NCBI GenBank assembly: GCA_947396885.1
Contig: OX377206.1
Coordinates: 91,199,960 to 91,263,959, forward strand
Reading direction: 5' to 3'
DNA: 64,000 nucleotides
Source of the DNA: Heligmosomoides polygyrus polygyrus
Lineage: Eukaryota; Nematoda; Chromadorea; Rhabditida; Heligmosomidae
Positions 10,601-19,805 of the stretch are shown here, one piece after another. The notes beneath the pieces were generated by a model. That model saw only the letters and a list, made by a program, of their open reading frames with translations, had not been told where the DNA came from and searched no databases. The translations under genes were made by a program, and so were the position numbers. Numbering within the stretch: the stretch's first letter is position 1; each line of letters starts with the position of its first letter.

Positions 10601-11060
10601 CTGCGCCACCACGCGCCCAACTACTTACCCATATAATAGCAGAACGAACAATATTTGCTAATCGTAGGGCCATTTTAGGCTATCAGTCATCGGAAACCAC
10701 TCACTCCATTGCAGTCAAACACGTTGAACACGAACGCGGCGAATTTGCCCGGATCTCCATTGGGAAAGAACTGTTTGTAGATGTTCTGGAACTCCTCCAT
10801 TTTCAGTTCACCGCTAGGACAGTCGCGAACGAAATCCTTATACCATTTCTTCAGTTCCTTCTTTGAAACTGAAATCAAGTACTCAACGGCTGAAAATGTG
10901 TCTAAATTGGCTGCTTTCGTAAATATCGCTTACAATAGGTTTTATCCACGAGTTCGGCTACTTCCTCAGGGCTAAGCTTCTTGCAAGCTTTCCTAGGCTT
11001 GGCGCCTTCAATTATTTCTTTCCCAGGTTGCTTCGATGCTTTGCTGTTAATTTTACCCAT
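4514..11060 (-). CDS. Neuronal calcium sensor (NCS) family EF-hand protein, five exons
   Basis: The joined minus-strand exons are 11060-10934, 10868-10705, 7960-7882, 4865-4699 and 4612-4514. They give one open frame of 211 residues plus TAG. NCS proteins are calcium-binding adaptors that regulate receptors, channels and lipid kinases at neuronal membranes. The protein starts MGKINSK, a typical N-myristoylation start. EF1 is inactive as in the family (VRDCPSG). EF2 ([12 protein letters not shown]), EF3 ([12 protein letters not shown]) and EF4 ([12 protein letters not shown]) keep their calcium ligands. The last residues DPWIVQAL resemble the frequenin/hippocalcin C-terminus. All introns have GT-AG ends and phases agree (1, 0, 1, 0). 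The protein is about 20 residues longer than usual because of a basic, Cys-containing N-terminal stretch. I cannot say which nematode ncs paralogue it is. Introns 2 and 3 are large and filled with repeats. Confidence 0.93.
4699..4865 (-). CDS. NCS gene exon 4 (EF3)
   Basis: The acceptor is ATTTTCAG and the donor GTGCGT. The first two bases complete the Trp codon of KLDW. It encodes [17 protein letters not shown] (EF3) and then [17 protein letters not shown], a very characteristic NCS linker. Length is 167 nt. Confidence 0.95.
4866..6130. other. NCS intron 3, right of exon 4
   Basis: This intronic sequence is AT-rich with no repeat or extra exon that I can support. The open stretch at 5262-5537 has no splice context or family motif. 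Confidence 0.4.
6131..6424 (+). mobile_element. SINE-A copy (plus orientation)
   Basis: The head GGGCGCGTGGAGCGCAGTCG, the B-box region TTCCTGGTTCGGATTTCC and the tail CCTTTATCCTTTATCC are all present, so the copy is essentially full length. It lies 70 bp from the inverted copy at 6494-6780. Confidence 0.85.
6494..6780 (-). mobile_element. SINE-A copy (inverted to its neighbour)
   Basis: The tail AAGGATAAGGATAAAGGACG is at the low end and the head CTACATGCGCCC at 6780. With 6131-6424 it forms a tail-to-tail inverted pair. Confidence 0.82.
6866..7114 (+). mobile_element. SINE-A copy, diverged
   Basis: The head AGCGCAGTCAGAGGAG, the body words CACCAGACTTGTCTGG and GGCCACCGCAAGTCATTG, and the end GTAGAATGCGTGGCG are present. 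The tail is lost. Confidence 0.75.
7115..7619. other. NCS intron 3 sequence, unassigned
   Basis: Two overlapping open frames (about 7142-7399) lack family motifs and splice context, so I do not call a gene. Confidence 0.35.
7620..7840. mobile_element. TTCGAAT-family MITE, short copy
   Basis: The ends TAGTTGTGCTCTCAAAA and GGCACAACTA are inverted repeats. The interior carries ATTCGAAT/TTCGAATA words. It lies just 3' of NCS exon 3 inside the gene. Confidence 0.6.
7882..7960 (-). CDS. NCS gene exon 3 (EF2 second half)
   Basis: The acceptor is ACTTTTCAG and the donor GTGCGT. It encodes [19 protein letters not shown] and then TLDEKLD, ending in phase 1. It joins exon 2 (FDCNG) to make a complete EF2 loop with Asp, Asn, Asp and Glu at the ligand positions. 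Length is 79 nt. Confidence 0.94.
8190..8467 (-). pseudogene. Cytochrome c oxidase subunit 6C-like sequence with two frameshifts
   Basis: Reading down from 8467, the frame gives a hydrophobic helix ([17 protein letters not shown]) and then [17 protein letters not shown]. This fits the COX6C pattern of a single membrane helix followed by a Y-x-x-F-[YF]-x-N-YD motif. COX6C is a small inner-membrane subunit of respiratory complex IV. The frame meets TGA at about 8280. A one-base shift restores [17 protein letters not shown], and a second shift in the T6 run near 8204 restores IAPL and TAG at 8190-8192. Each lesion fits one missing base. A possible acceptor (TTACCCAG) precedes 8467. No N-terminal exon was found. 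It sits in NCS intron 2 on the same strand. It is either a decaying duplicate or a real nested gene spoiled by sequence errors. Confidence 0.55.
8468..8990. other. GC-rich spacer inside NCS intron 2
   Basis: This stretch is clearly more GC-rich than its surroundings and therefore carries long open frames on the minus strand in several phases. None has a recognisable domain. It could hold the missing 5' part of the COX6C-like sequence, but I see no supported exon. Confidence 0.35.
8991..10398 (+). mobile_element. RTE-type LINE, endonuclease plus linker, 3'-truncated and inactive
   Basis: An apurinic-like endonuclease reads through 9032-9607 with [17 protein letters not shown] and [10 protein letters not shown]. 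The metal-site motif usually GDFN is here DDFS. After a deletion and frameshift near 9607-9690 the domain resumes with [17 protein letters not shown] and TGSGHRL, where SDH has become SGH. From 9844 the linker before the reverse transcriptase is readable ([38 protein letters not shown]) with further frame changes to about 10398, where the element stops before the RT core. It lies inside NCS intron 2 on the opposite strand. The family resembles endonuclease-reverse transcriptase proteins common in hookworm genomes (recalled, not searched). Confidence 0.85.
10433..10620 (-). mobile_element. SINE-A remnant, strongly diverged
   Basis: The head GACTGCGCCACCACGCGCCC and body word AAGTCTTGCTTGGCCT are recognisable. 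The middle is shortened. Confidence 0.55.
10705..10868 (-). CDS. NCS gene exon 2 (EF1 and start of EF2)
   Basis: The acceptor GATTTCAG is chosen because it gives [17 protein letters not shown], a hallmark NCS sequence. The alternative AG 21 bp upstream inserts seven extra residues. The exon encodes [19 protein letters not shown] (EF1, inactive because of Cys-Pro) and [19 protein letters not shown], ending NG at donor GTGAGT. Length is 164 nt. Confidence 0.95.
10934..11060 (-). CDS. NCS gene exon 1 (N-terminus)
   Basis: It starts [11 protein letters not shown] at 11060 and ends in phase 1 after DKTY at donor GTAAGC. Gly2 and Ser6 fit the N-myristoyltransferase rule. The segment [16 protein letters not shown] is not found in typical frequenin or hippocalcin and lengthens the N-terminus. 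No other in-frame ATG lies in this exon. Confidence 0.9.
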
Positions 11061-11085
11061 TCTGAAAGAAACGTGGTATGTTTAA

Positions 11086-11232
11086 ATGGTTGATATCCTA
11101 ATCGATATCAAGAGCGAAGTCACCGCAAGGGTAGCACGTCTGGCTCTGAAGTGCGAACGATCCTTAAAGGACGAATTTCTAGATGAAATAGCTGCTAGAA
11201 CGCTGAAAAACATTAACAGAAGACAGATCTGA
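11086..11232 (+). other. Small open frame divergent from the NCS start
   Basis: A 48-residue charged, helix-prone frame (MVDILIDIKSEVTARVARL and onward) begins 25 bp upstream of the NCS start codon on the opposite strand. I recognise no family. It may be chance or a fragment of a mobile element. Confidence 0.2.
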
Positions 11233-11663
11233 CACATCTCTGAGATTGGAGAATCATCGAGGATCATTTGTTCTTGAGACCAGTTCTGGCTTTGACAAAG
11301 GTAGAAAAAATCAAAAAAAAAATCCAAGAACAATTACTAGAAATTGGAGGTATAAGAGCAAGAGAATGAAAAGCGATGGTACCATTATAGCTACAATTCA
11401 GTCAGTTTCAGCCAAATGACTCTAAAAATGCAGCGCCAACGTCGAAAACGAAAGTGAGCTCTCCAGGCTTCGCAACTACAAGGTGACAGCTGTCCGTTTT
11501 TGAGCGTTTTTTAAAGGAAGAGTTCTCGGCAAAATTATCAGCTGCAGACTCGTGAGGGTCACAGCTGCTTCGAGCAAGATGAGGAGCACGACAGTGTCAG
11601 AGTGCCATGAAGAGCATCATCATGCATCGGCAAGACATTAGAAAGCCTTCTCCATCAGATTTT
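11233..11663. other. Unassigned spacer upstream of the NCS gene
   Basis: No repeat or gene is recognised. It presumably includes the NCS promoter, but no clear TATA box or initiator can be argued. Confidence 0.3.
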
Positions 11664-11950
11664 GTGCGCGCTTACATAAAGCGCAATCGGAGGAAGCGAC
11701 GGCTCTTGCGCGCGAGACATAGGAATTGATCGAGAGTTCAAGTTCCGCCCGAATGAACCAAGCTTCCCTTTCTTCTGATGGTGAGGTCGATTCTGCTCAT
11801 CACAAAGAAATGGCACCAGGGAGTTTTAGGATCAAAAAAATATAGACATGTCCGTCGACTAGCCGCAATAATTCGTCGTGCAGCCCCCATGCGCGCTCAA
11901 TGTATCAAGATCGCAAAGTAGTAGCATGCGTGGCGCATTCCTGATGCCTT
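11664..11950 (+). mobile_element. SINE-A copy, old and diverged
   Basis: The head AAAGCGCAATCGGAGGAAGC and the end GTAGCATGCGTGGCGCAT identify it. The body is heavily mutated. Confidence 0.55.
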
Positions 11951-12297
11951 TTTGACGATAATAGCGTGCTCCCTATTCTTTCAAACTTTTTATATTGCAT
12001 TCAAAGTGATTTTTGGTGTTGAAAACGAGTCAATAAACCTGCGAGAGCCTACCTACTAAATGAATAAAACGAGGAAGGTCAGCATTAGCCAATAACCTTG
12101 TGGATGATCCTAATTGGGGGGAGGGAAGGCACAGCTATACAAGCGAAATGAAAAGAAACACTATGAACTCTTCTGGATGAGAAATTGTAAAGAAAAATCC
12201 ACTCGTGGTTGGCTCAGTGCCTTGCTTTTGTAAAATAGAGTTAATTTCCAATTTTGCTGCCACTGACAAATTGAGTGAAGGAATCGCCCCCCCCCCC
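11951..12297. other. AT-rich spacer
   Basis: I see no gene or recognisable repeat. Confidence 0.3.
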
Positions 12298-12574
12298 TCT
12301 AGGATAGATCCACCTTGTGTGATGCGCCACGGATTCTACTTCACCGAAATATCGTGGAGGCCATTTGAGTGCATATGTAGACTATTCAATGAAAAGCTGT
12401 GTCCAGATGATAGACGAATCAGTTTTATTTGTACTAGACAAGCCTGGTACCAATTCACTGATCCTGGAGGTGCTGGAGGGCTTGAATGAGCTGGATGGGA
12501 AACCGGAACCAAGGATCTTAAGTTGCAAGCCGACAACAGCTGTCGCCTCCTCTAGCTGCGCCATCATGCACCCA
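12298..12574 (-). mobile_element. SINE-A copy, diverged
   Basis: The end GATGCGCCACGGATTCTACTTC is at the low side and the head words GTCGCCTCCTCTAGCTGCGCC at the high side. The copy is nearly full length with many substitutions. Confidence 0.7.
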
Positions 12575-12823
12575 TCAGCCGACTATGTTAAGAAAATCGC
12601 TACAGTTCAATGAAACCATCCGAGACGCAAATAGACGCAGAAATTCAAAGCGCAAGCGTAAACATTAAGGCATTATATAAGCTACGTATTCAAACTATCT
12701 CTAGGCCGTCATTTACAGGGTGGACCATAAGTCCTGCATCAAAATTAAGCGACCTTATTAGGAGTGATTTCCCGATTTCAGAGAACCGCATACCAACTAT
12801 TATGTAGCACTTCTTTAGTACTA
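12575..12823. other. Unassigned spacer
   Basis: No feature is seen. It ends in the TA dinucleotide that flanks the next element. Confidence 0.3.
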
Positions 12824-13055
12824 CAGTGCGTTTCAAAAGTATGTATGCACTTTAAAATTTGCCTATAACTCGTTTTGCGTTCATTTCTTCAGGTCCGCAC
12901 TTGCTCCACTAGGTTCCACGTAGTCGAAGATAGGTAACCACTCGCTTTCAGAAATTCTTTCCGTCTCATACGAGAATCAGACGTTTTTGAAGAAAATTTG
13001 TTGAGGATTGGCGTTTCAAAAGTATGTATCCACTTGTGAAAAAACAAACTTTTTA

Positions 13056-13550
13056 CTAAACTCCAAAATCGATCGAACCACCATTATTTCTTGTAACATC
13101 AAGCATCGTATTATTCATGCTACTGACAAGGTTCTGGATGATTTTGTCTTCGTTGGTGTCCCATGTGATCAAAATTGCCACCACATCATTGAACTGTCGG
13201 ATATTCGCGTAAACTCGTCGAACCACGATCCCCCACATGATCACCATTGGGTTGCTGTCAGTAGGACAAGCGGGCCAGTCCGTTACTTGAATGTTGTGAT
13301 GGTGGAGCCAACATTTGGTTGAACTAGACACCTGGACTGCAGCGGTGCCCTGGTGCAGAACATGTGTCTGATGTCTTCTGCCTCTCAAGAAATGCCGAAG
13401 GATAGACTCCAGTACACCTTGACACTCCACACTGACCGTGCAACATAACGGGACACAACGGAAGACTAAGCTCAGCATTCCACCACTGAAGAAGCCGACC
13501 ACTGACACTAAAGAACCGCCTCCAAATTTGCGACGGCGGGGGCTTCTCGT
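13056..13550 (-). pseudogene. Tc1-like transposase C-terminal fragment, left arm
   Basis: It reads VSSSTKCWLHHHNIQVTDW, PACPTDSNPM and VVRRVYANIRQFNDV, ending SIDFGV at the outer side. This is the second half of a Tc1-type DDE transposase domain without its N-terminus. Confidence 0.75.
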
Positions 13551-13660
13551 AGGTACAAACGGGAAAATTCTAATCTGGATGTCCTCGATGGCCGACATCA
13601 CTGGAGAGATCTGCTAGAAGTCCCCGTCATCGCAACTTTGGAGGCGGTTCATTACTGATA

Positions 13661-14098
13661 GTGGCCGGCTTCTGCAGCAGCGGAATGCTGAGCTTAGTCT
13701 TCCGTTGTGTACCGTTGTGTTGCACTGTCAGTGTGAAGTGTCAAGGTGTAATGGAGTCCATCTTTCTGCTTTTCTTGAGAGGCAGAAGATATCAGACGCA
13801 GCAGGGCAGCGCTGCAGTCCATGTGTCTAGCTCGACCAAAGGTTGGCTCCACCATCACAACATTCAAGTAACGGACTGGCCGGCTTGTCCTCCTGACAGC
13901 AACCCAATGGAGAACATGCGGGGGATCGTGGTTCGACGAGTCTACGCGAATAACCGACAGTTCAATGACGTGGTGGCAATTTTGATCACATGGGACACCA
14001 ACGGAGACAAAATGGTCCAGAACCTTGTCAGTAGCATGGATAATACGATGCTTGATGTTACAAGAAATAATGGTGGTTCGATCGACTTTGGAGTTTAG
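13661..14098 (+). pseudogene. Tc1-like transposase C-terminal fragment, right arm
   Basis: It is the mirror of the left-arm frame, with PACPPDSNPMENMRGIVVRR and the same SIDFGV end. Differences from the left arm are scattered substitutions, so the arms have diverged since they formed. Confidence 0.75.
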
Positions 14099-14331
14099 TG
14101 AAAAGTTTGTTTTTCGCAGTTGGATACATACTTTTGAAACGCCAATCTTCAACAAATTTTCTTCAAAAACGTCTGGCTCTCATGTGAGACGGAAAGAATT
14201 TCTGAAAGCGAGTGGTTATCTATCTTCTACTACGAGGAATATAGTAGAGCAAGTGCGGGCCTGAAAAAGTGGACGCGAAACGAGATATGGACATGTTTTG
14301 CAGTGGATACATACTATTGAAACGCACTGTA

Positions 14332-15233
14332 TAATCCGTGTCATTATCATAGATGTAGCTACTCTTGTTAGAAGGCAGTGGGCTCTGACGTACAACTAAC
14401 GAAAATCATCCCCAGGTCCGCGGTGAAGCACTCGCATTCCGAAGTTGTCAAATTTCTGAAGCTTGATGGTGGAGCATTATGTATTATGCGTTGTGTGAGG
14501 TAACTCAAAATCTTCTCAATAGTTGACATAAGATGAATGGATCTGAACTACAACAGAAGAACGCTATTAATTGGCTGATCATACACGATGCTGCAACCAA
14601 TTGGAACAAATGCAATATTCAGGCGTGTGCGCAATCTATTATGTAGTGTGCAATATGCAGTTTTCAGAAAACAAAGACGAATGCTCTGCAAGCTCACTAG
14701 TGAGGCGAAAACTCAGCTACGAGGAGAAAAAAGTAGAAATTTTCTTAGGCGCAGTTGGAACGCGTCGCTCAGGCTGGGTATTCATCCAGCGCTTCGTTTG
14801 ATGAAAAATTTCTCAAAGCTGTGCCATCCCAGAAAGCTAAAAAAATAATAGGGCGCTAATACTATGTACCTCTGTGAAACGTGATGATATAAAACAGTGA
14901 CTGTTGACTGTTGTTCGTCACACACGATTTTCCAAAATGCCTCCTCTCACACTCTAGGTTTTTGTGTAAAAAGAGTGAAAATCAGTGAAAGTGTTTGTTC
15001 GATGGACATGAAAATATGAAACGATATTTTTAAAACTCAAGCACCCTGTTTAAAGGCAAAATTAACGTTCTGGTAAAGCGGTTATTCTAACTGCAAAGAG
15101 AGAAGTGTGGTTGCGGTTCTCCGTCCGTCTGCCAAACATCGTTCCTGCAAAAGACTAGCCATGGACTTCTTGCCTCTTAAGGTTTTTGATCTTCTTTTAT
15201 ATACCGCCTTAGTTAAAAAGTCCTGCTCTATAT
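14332..15233. other. Unassigned spacer
   Basis: AT-rich sequence with short frames (for example 14588-14848) that show no family motif. No supported gene. Confidence 0.3.
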
Positions 15234-16086
15234 AAAGGATAAAGGACGGCGTTACTCAATCCCTTTTGGGATGCGCCACGCATTCTACTTCTACGGGATG
15301 TCGTGGAGGCGATTTGAATGCGTATTTGACAACACACAGACAGATGGGCCTGTCTTCTCTCAGGAGGAGAAGAACTAAAAACGATATTATTATGTTGTTC
15401 AAAATTCTCAAGGGCATAGCAAGAGTTGACATCGCGGGCTTCTTCCGTTTCGCACCTAGCGATACAATTACCAGGCAAGGAGGGCTAAGACTCTCCGACT
15501 CTGTAGCAAAAAGTCGGATCAGAGCGAGCTTCTTTTCCCATAGAACTCTGCGGTTGTTCCGTCCCTTCATTAGGGAGGGAGCGCTACAGATGTCCATTAG
15601 CCATTTTAAGAGGCATCTTGACCGTCGATTACAATCTTCTTAAGTTTCAATTCACAATCTCAGTTTATAACCTTTCTTCGTTTCATTCCGATTTCTTTTT
15701 ACTGGTCGTCTACTTAGTGCTGTTTTATTCTGCTTTATTCATGGTTCTTTTTCTTTTCAAAAATATGCCAATATTGCCCAATCAGGGCTTTTACCTGTGC
15801 TTGTTTCCTAATTAGTTGATTTCCTTTGTGTTATTTCACACGTGAACGTTTTATGTTTTTTGTTCACGTCCTAATAAAGTAAAGTAAAGTAAATTTGGCC
15901 ATACAATGACTTGTGGTTGACGATGATCAAGTCAGCGCTCTATCCTCCCCAGACAAGTCTGGTACCAATTCACCGACCCCGGAGGGATGGAAGGCTTGGT
16001 TGGCCTGGGCGGGAAATCCGAACCAGGAACCTGGTATCGGGTGTACGCGACAGCCGGCGCCTCCTCCGACAGCGCTACACGCGCCC
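15234..16086 (-). mobile_element. SINE-A copy split by a LINE insertion
   Basis: The tail half is 15234-15328 and the head half 15898-16086. Together they make a full, well-preserved SINE-A. The inserted LINE occupies 15329-15892 and duplicated the target ATTTG (15324-15328 and 15893-15897). Confidence 0.88.
15329..15892 (+). mobile_element. 5'-truncated CR1-like LINE (C-terminal end of RT ORF and 3' UTR)
   Basis: The frame at 15335-15643 reads GLSSLRRRRTKNDIIMLFKI, LRLSDSVAKSRIRASFFSHR and FKRHLDRRL. This is the usual C-terminal region of CR1/Jockey-type reverse transcriptase ORFs, parallel to FLGLKSLKYRR in the LINE at 49.6-51.9 kb. It ends with the short repeated tail (TAAAG)n. The target-site duplication is ATTTG. 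Confidence 0.82.
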
Positions 16087-16284
16087 CACCTCGAGGATAT
16101 CGCGGATGTCATGTGGGAACAAACAGCGCCGGTGGGGTAAGGCGTAGCATCGACGCCTGAAAAGCAGGAGATGCGGGTTCGAGTCACGCCTGCTGTGAGA
16201 ATTCTTATCGCAAAAAAACATCGTGCAAAAACACATAACCCCTCTGCCAACCGCTCCATGCTTAAGCAAATGTGTTGATACATT
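16087..16284 (+). mobile_element. SINE-B copy (second tRNA-derived family)
   Basis: It starts with CTCGAGGATATCGCGGATGT, then the tRNA-like part GCGCCGGTGGGGTAAGGCGT with B box GGGTTCGAGTC, and a tail containing ATAACCCCTCTGCCAACCGC. It abuts the head of the SINE-A copy. Related copies lie at 24110, 24294, 27003 and 56200. Confidence 0.7.
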
Positions 16285-16788
16285 GTCCTTACATTGCCCA
16301 GAAAAAGTAATTTAAAAAAAATTATTTGATATTCCTCACATACGGATTTGGCACTTATCGAACAGCTATAGTACTACGAAACTATTTTGCCACTTCTTTT
16401 TGCAACTTCGCATTTTCAGGGAAAAGTTAGCAGAAATATATTTGAAACTTGATTCAAAGTCGAAATTCAATGACGCAGGCTGAATTAGAGCCCTAAATGT
16501 TTGCCGTTCAGGCACCTGGGTAACTAAGAAAGGACGAAAGCATCATAAAGAGAATGGTGGCCAAGGACCCCTATCTGGCCCAACTAACCATGGTTTTTCC
16601 ATTTTAAATCTCAAAGGAGAACAGAAATTAAAGCGCTGGTCCTCCTCGAATACTGTGGTAAGAGCAGAGTCGCAAATGCCGGAGATTTCACCGATTTGTC
16701 GGGGAAAATAAATACCCCACTCCTGGGGAATCTCGTCACTGAGGATGAATCATAACATCTTTCAAAGGCATCTACACGATGAGGGTAT
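16285..16788. other. Unassigned spacer
   Basis: No gene or repeat is recognised. Confidence 0.3.
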
Positions 16789-17046
16789 GTGTTTCACAGA
16801 ACGATTCAGCCAAAAGAATACCGGAGAACGTCAGCGGCTAGACAAGAATGGGTTGACTTTGGTGAAGTAGCAGCTAAGCCTTCCACTTCTAGGCTATTTC
16901 AAAAGGTACTTGTCATCGATGAAATGACGCTAAGAGCACCAACCCTTTACCAGTGGAATCGACCTGGGTGTTCCGAACCAGTAATTCAAAGACATTTTTC
17001 TCTAAAATCTACAGTTGTCATCGTTAAGCGGTTTTTTCAGAAGTAG
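16789..17046 (+). pseudogene. Possible degenerate mariner transposase fragment
   Basis: The segment TSAARQEWVDFGEVAAKPS and the following QKVLV can be aligned with RRRSAQWVDSDESPKVFAKP and QKEVMV of the mariner copies at 21.4 and 27.9 kb. No terminal repeats are visible. This is a weak call. Confidence 0.3.
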
Positions 17047-17211
17047 CGGATAAGGACGTTGTCAATGAAATCCACTGTGGAAGTCGCCATGTATTTTACT
17101 TCTACGAGACTTTTGGGTTCCAGTTCTAACTCGTCTTTAGTCCATAGAATGAATTACGGTGACTAGCAGATAAGCGCATCAGTGCTCTATCACCCATAGT
17201 CAATACTGTAA

Positions 17212-17512
17212 AGAGCGTGTAGCGCAGTCGGAGGAGGTGCCGACTGCCGACTCTACCCGACACTTGATTGCTAGTTCGGATTCTCCGCCTAGGCCCACCC
17301 CCCCCCACCCCTCAACCAAGCCTTCCATCCCTCCGAGGTCGACGAATTGGTACCAGACTTGTCTGGTAAGGATAAAGCGCTGGCTTGTTCATCGGCTGGC
17401 CACCGCAAGTCATTGTATGGCAAAATACGCATTCAAATGTCGACGTCCCGTAGAAGTAGAATGCGTGGCGCATCCCAAAAGAATGTGAGTAACGCCGTCC
17501 TCAATCCTTAAC
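17212..17512 (+). mobile_element. SINE-A copy (plus orientation)
   Basis: The head GTGTAGCGCAGTCGGAGGAG and the end GTAGAATGCGTGGCGCATCC are clear. A C-rich expansion sits near 17290-17312. The copy is full length. Confidence 0.83.
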
Positions 17513-18060
17513 TAAAGAGTACTTGAAGGGAGGACTTTGGCGGGACTCCGACCGTCGCTCGATTTGGAGTGAGCGCGATGTCGCCCGCTTGATCCGACAG
17601 CGCTACTCATCGGTGGTACGATCCTGCTGTGGGTGAAATGGGAAGATTAGGACAGTGACGAAATTGCAACACCAATTCAAGCTGGCAGCGACAGCGCCAG
17701 GGAACGCCAGAAGGGAACGGTAAGTTTAGCGTTAGAGTTTGAAGCAATGCAAAGAGACCACCAGGAACTTCGTAGAAGAAGAAAGGGCGTCACCATGGAG
17801 AGATTTTTCGACGTCGGGGCTACAGCAGAAGGCGTTCCTGATGCGACAAGACGGATGAGAGGAGCACCGAATGCTGTGAAGAGCTAAATGCCCAGAAGAA
17901 GAAGATGGTGAAGAATTCCTGACTTCAGATTTAGCACAAGGGCGTCAGATAAGACACGTAATGTCCTACTACATTTAGAAGAGCTAGCCTCTGTTCGTCT
18001 GTTTCTGCGTCTGTCCGACCAATGTAAGACTAACATCCTCTGAGCAGGCTTTACCCCTAC
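17513..18060. other. Unassigned spacer
   Basis: No supported gene. Short frames lack motifs. Confidence 0.3.
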
Positions 18061-18960
18061 ATCCGCACTATCGAACCCTGCTGAGGGTTGACATTTTGAG
18101 ATGGAAATCACACGAATATGTTGGCCGATGGACAGGTTTCATATTAGATAATCAACATCGATCGATTTTATCGATTTGCATTCGGAGACAATCGTAGTAG
18201 GTGAGATTATGTAGACTGGCGGATACGCTTCATAAGAACTGAACAAAATTGATTAGCTGGAAGTTGTCGATCGACCATATCGATTGTTTTCGGAGTTGAC
18301 CTTTTCAAACGAGAATTAAGAGAATATGTTGGGCATAGGAAACGCTTCATAACAGGTAAACAATATCGATCGAACGAGTTTATCGATATTCGCTTAAAGA
18401 CCACCGATGTAAGTGAAAGCTACATGGAATCACTTCAATTCACTGAAGGAAATTGATTCGCCGAAAGTTATCGATCAACCTTATCAATTCTTGTCCCGAG
18501 TTGACCGTTTAAGATGGAAATCATATGAATGTTTTCATTGGACAGGCTTCAGAACAGGTATCTGCCTAACGGAGTGGTCATTATTGATTGGTTCTATCGA
18601 TCCTCGTTCTGAATCCATCGCTGTAAGTCCAAGCAATATGATTATGTCGCTTGATGGATCTCATATCGATTGACCTTATCGATTTTTGTCCCGAGTTGAC
18701 CGTTTAAGATGGGAATCATATGAATGTATTCATTGGACAGGCTTCACAACAGATAATCTCTCTCAATGGTCACTATCGAACGATTTTATCGATTCCCTCT
18801 CGAAATCCATCGCTGTGAGTGGAAGCTACGTGGATATGTCGTCTGGCGTAGATGGTGCACAACATCCATACAAAACTGATTCGCTCTATTTATTGATCCG
18901 CCTTATTGATTTTTTCCCAGAGTTTACCGTTTAAGGCGGGAATCACGAGAATATATGAGG
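18061..18960. repeat. Tandem array of roughly 195-225-bp ATCGAT-rich units
   Basis: The marker GAGTTGACCGTTTAAGATGG or a variant recurs at about 18083, 18293, 18498, 18693 and 18917. Between markers lie CATTGGACAGGCTTCA and TTATCGATTTT words. Frames at 18413-18934 are products of the repeat. Related single units occur near 37260-37560 and 42180-42540. Confidence 0.75.
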
Positions 18961-19517
18961 CAATCGAAAGACGTCGTAACAACTAAAGTAAAGGAATACG
19001 AGGGCGACACTGAGCGGCCGTGTCCTATTGAGAGCATGTTCATTGGAAAAGGCAGAAGCAATTCACCACGCTATAGATGCGAAACACTAAAGAACCCTGC
19101 AAGGACATTGGAAAGCAGTCTATTTCAAATTGATTGCGTTCTTTTTCTACGTGCCTGGAGATGAAAGGAGATGAAATAAAAATGAAATAATTGATGCCGA
19201 TGTTGCGTCCAGAGTCGGCGTTCCTTCCCCACAAAGACCGGCTATTACTGCAGAAAAGGTTTCATCGTTTAGTGCGAACCTACCATTACAGCTCTCAAAA
19301 TGCGACGGTGGATTTAACAAATCGTACTGTTAAAAAAGTATTTAGGCTACTATGCTTAAAAGTACTCTTTTTTTAAAAAGCGATTTTTTGTCCATTGGCA
19401 AAACTGGTTTTTTTTTTTTCAATCGTTGCTCACCAGTCAGTGCTGATCACAAGTTTATACACGTTAAGAATTATGCTAGTTCGCCTTTCATATGTGTGAA
19501 GGTGAAGAGTAAAAAAT
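18961..19517. other. Unassigned spacer
   Basis: AT-rich sequence with homopolymer runs and no supported gene or repeat. Confidence 0.3.
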
Positions 19518-19760
19518 GATAAAGGACGGTCTAGCCTATTTCCTTGCGCCACGCACTCTACCTCTGCGAAATGTTGCGGACGCTATATGAATGTCTATTT
19601 GGTGCTGGCCAGCTGATGGACAAGTTAGTGATCTATCCTTACTAAATAATTTGCAGCTCAGTATGCATGAAAGGCTTGGTTGAGCTGAAAACCTAACCAG
19701 AAACCCGATTCAGGGTGAAGACGACAGCCGGCGCCTCTTCCGACTGCACTCCGTGCGCCC
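19518..19760 (-). mobile_element. SINE-A copy, diverged
   Basis: The tail side AAAGGACGGTCTAGCC and the head CCGGCGCCTCTTCCGACTGC are visible. A block in the body is deleted. Confidence 0.68.
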
Positions 19761-19805
19761 ATGAAATGTAGGATAATTAACAATCAATTTCGTTTTTTCC
19801 ATTAC

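Larger units (their letters stand above)
12824..14329. mobile_element. Fold-back Tc1-like element with two head-to-head transposase ends
   Basis: The ends are CAGTGCGTTTCAAAAGTATG and an imperfect inverse ending CGCACTG, flanked by TA at 12822-12823 and 14330-14331. Arms 12824-13544 and 13618-14329 are near-complete inverted repeats around a spacer of about 73 bp. Each arm encodes the C-terminal part of a Tc1 transposase: minus strand 13550-13056 and plus strand 13661-14098. Both show STKxWLHHHNIQVTDWPAC, NPM and VVRRVYAN. The catalytic Asp expected in SPDLNP is changed (PPDSNP or PTDSNP), and N-terminal DNA-binding regions are absent. The element could have moved only with help in trans. Confidence 0.9.
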
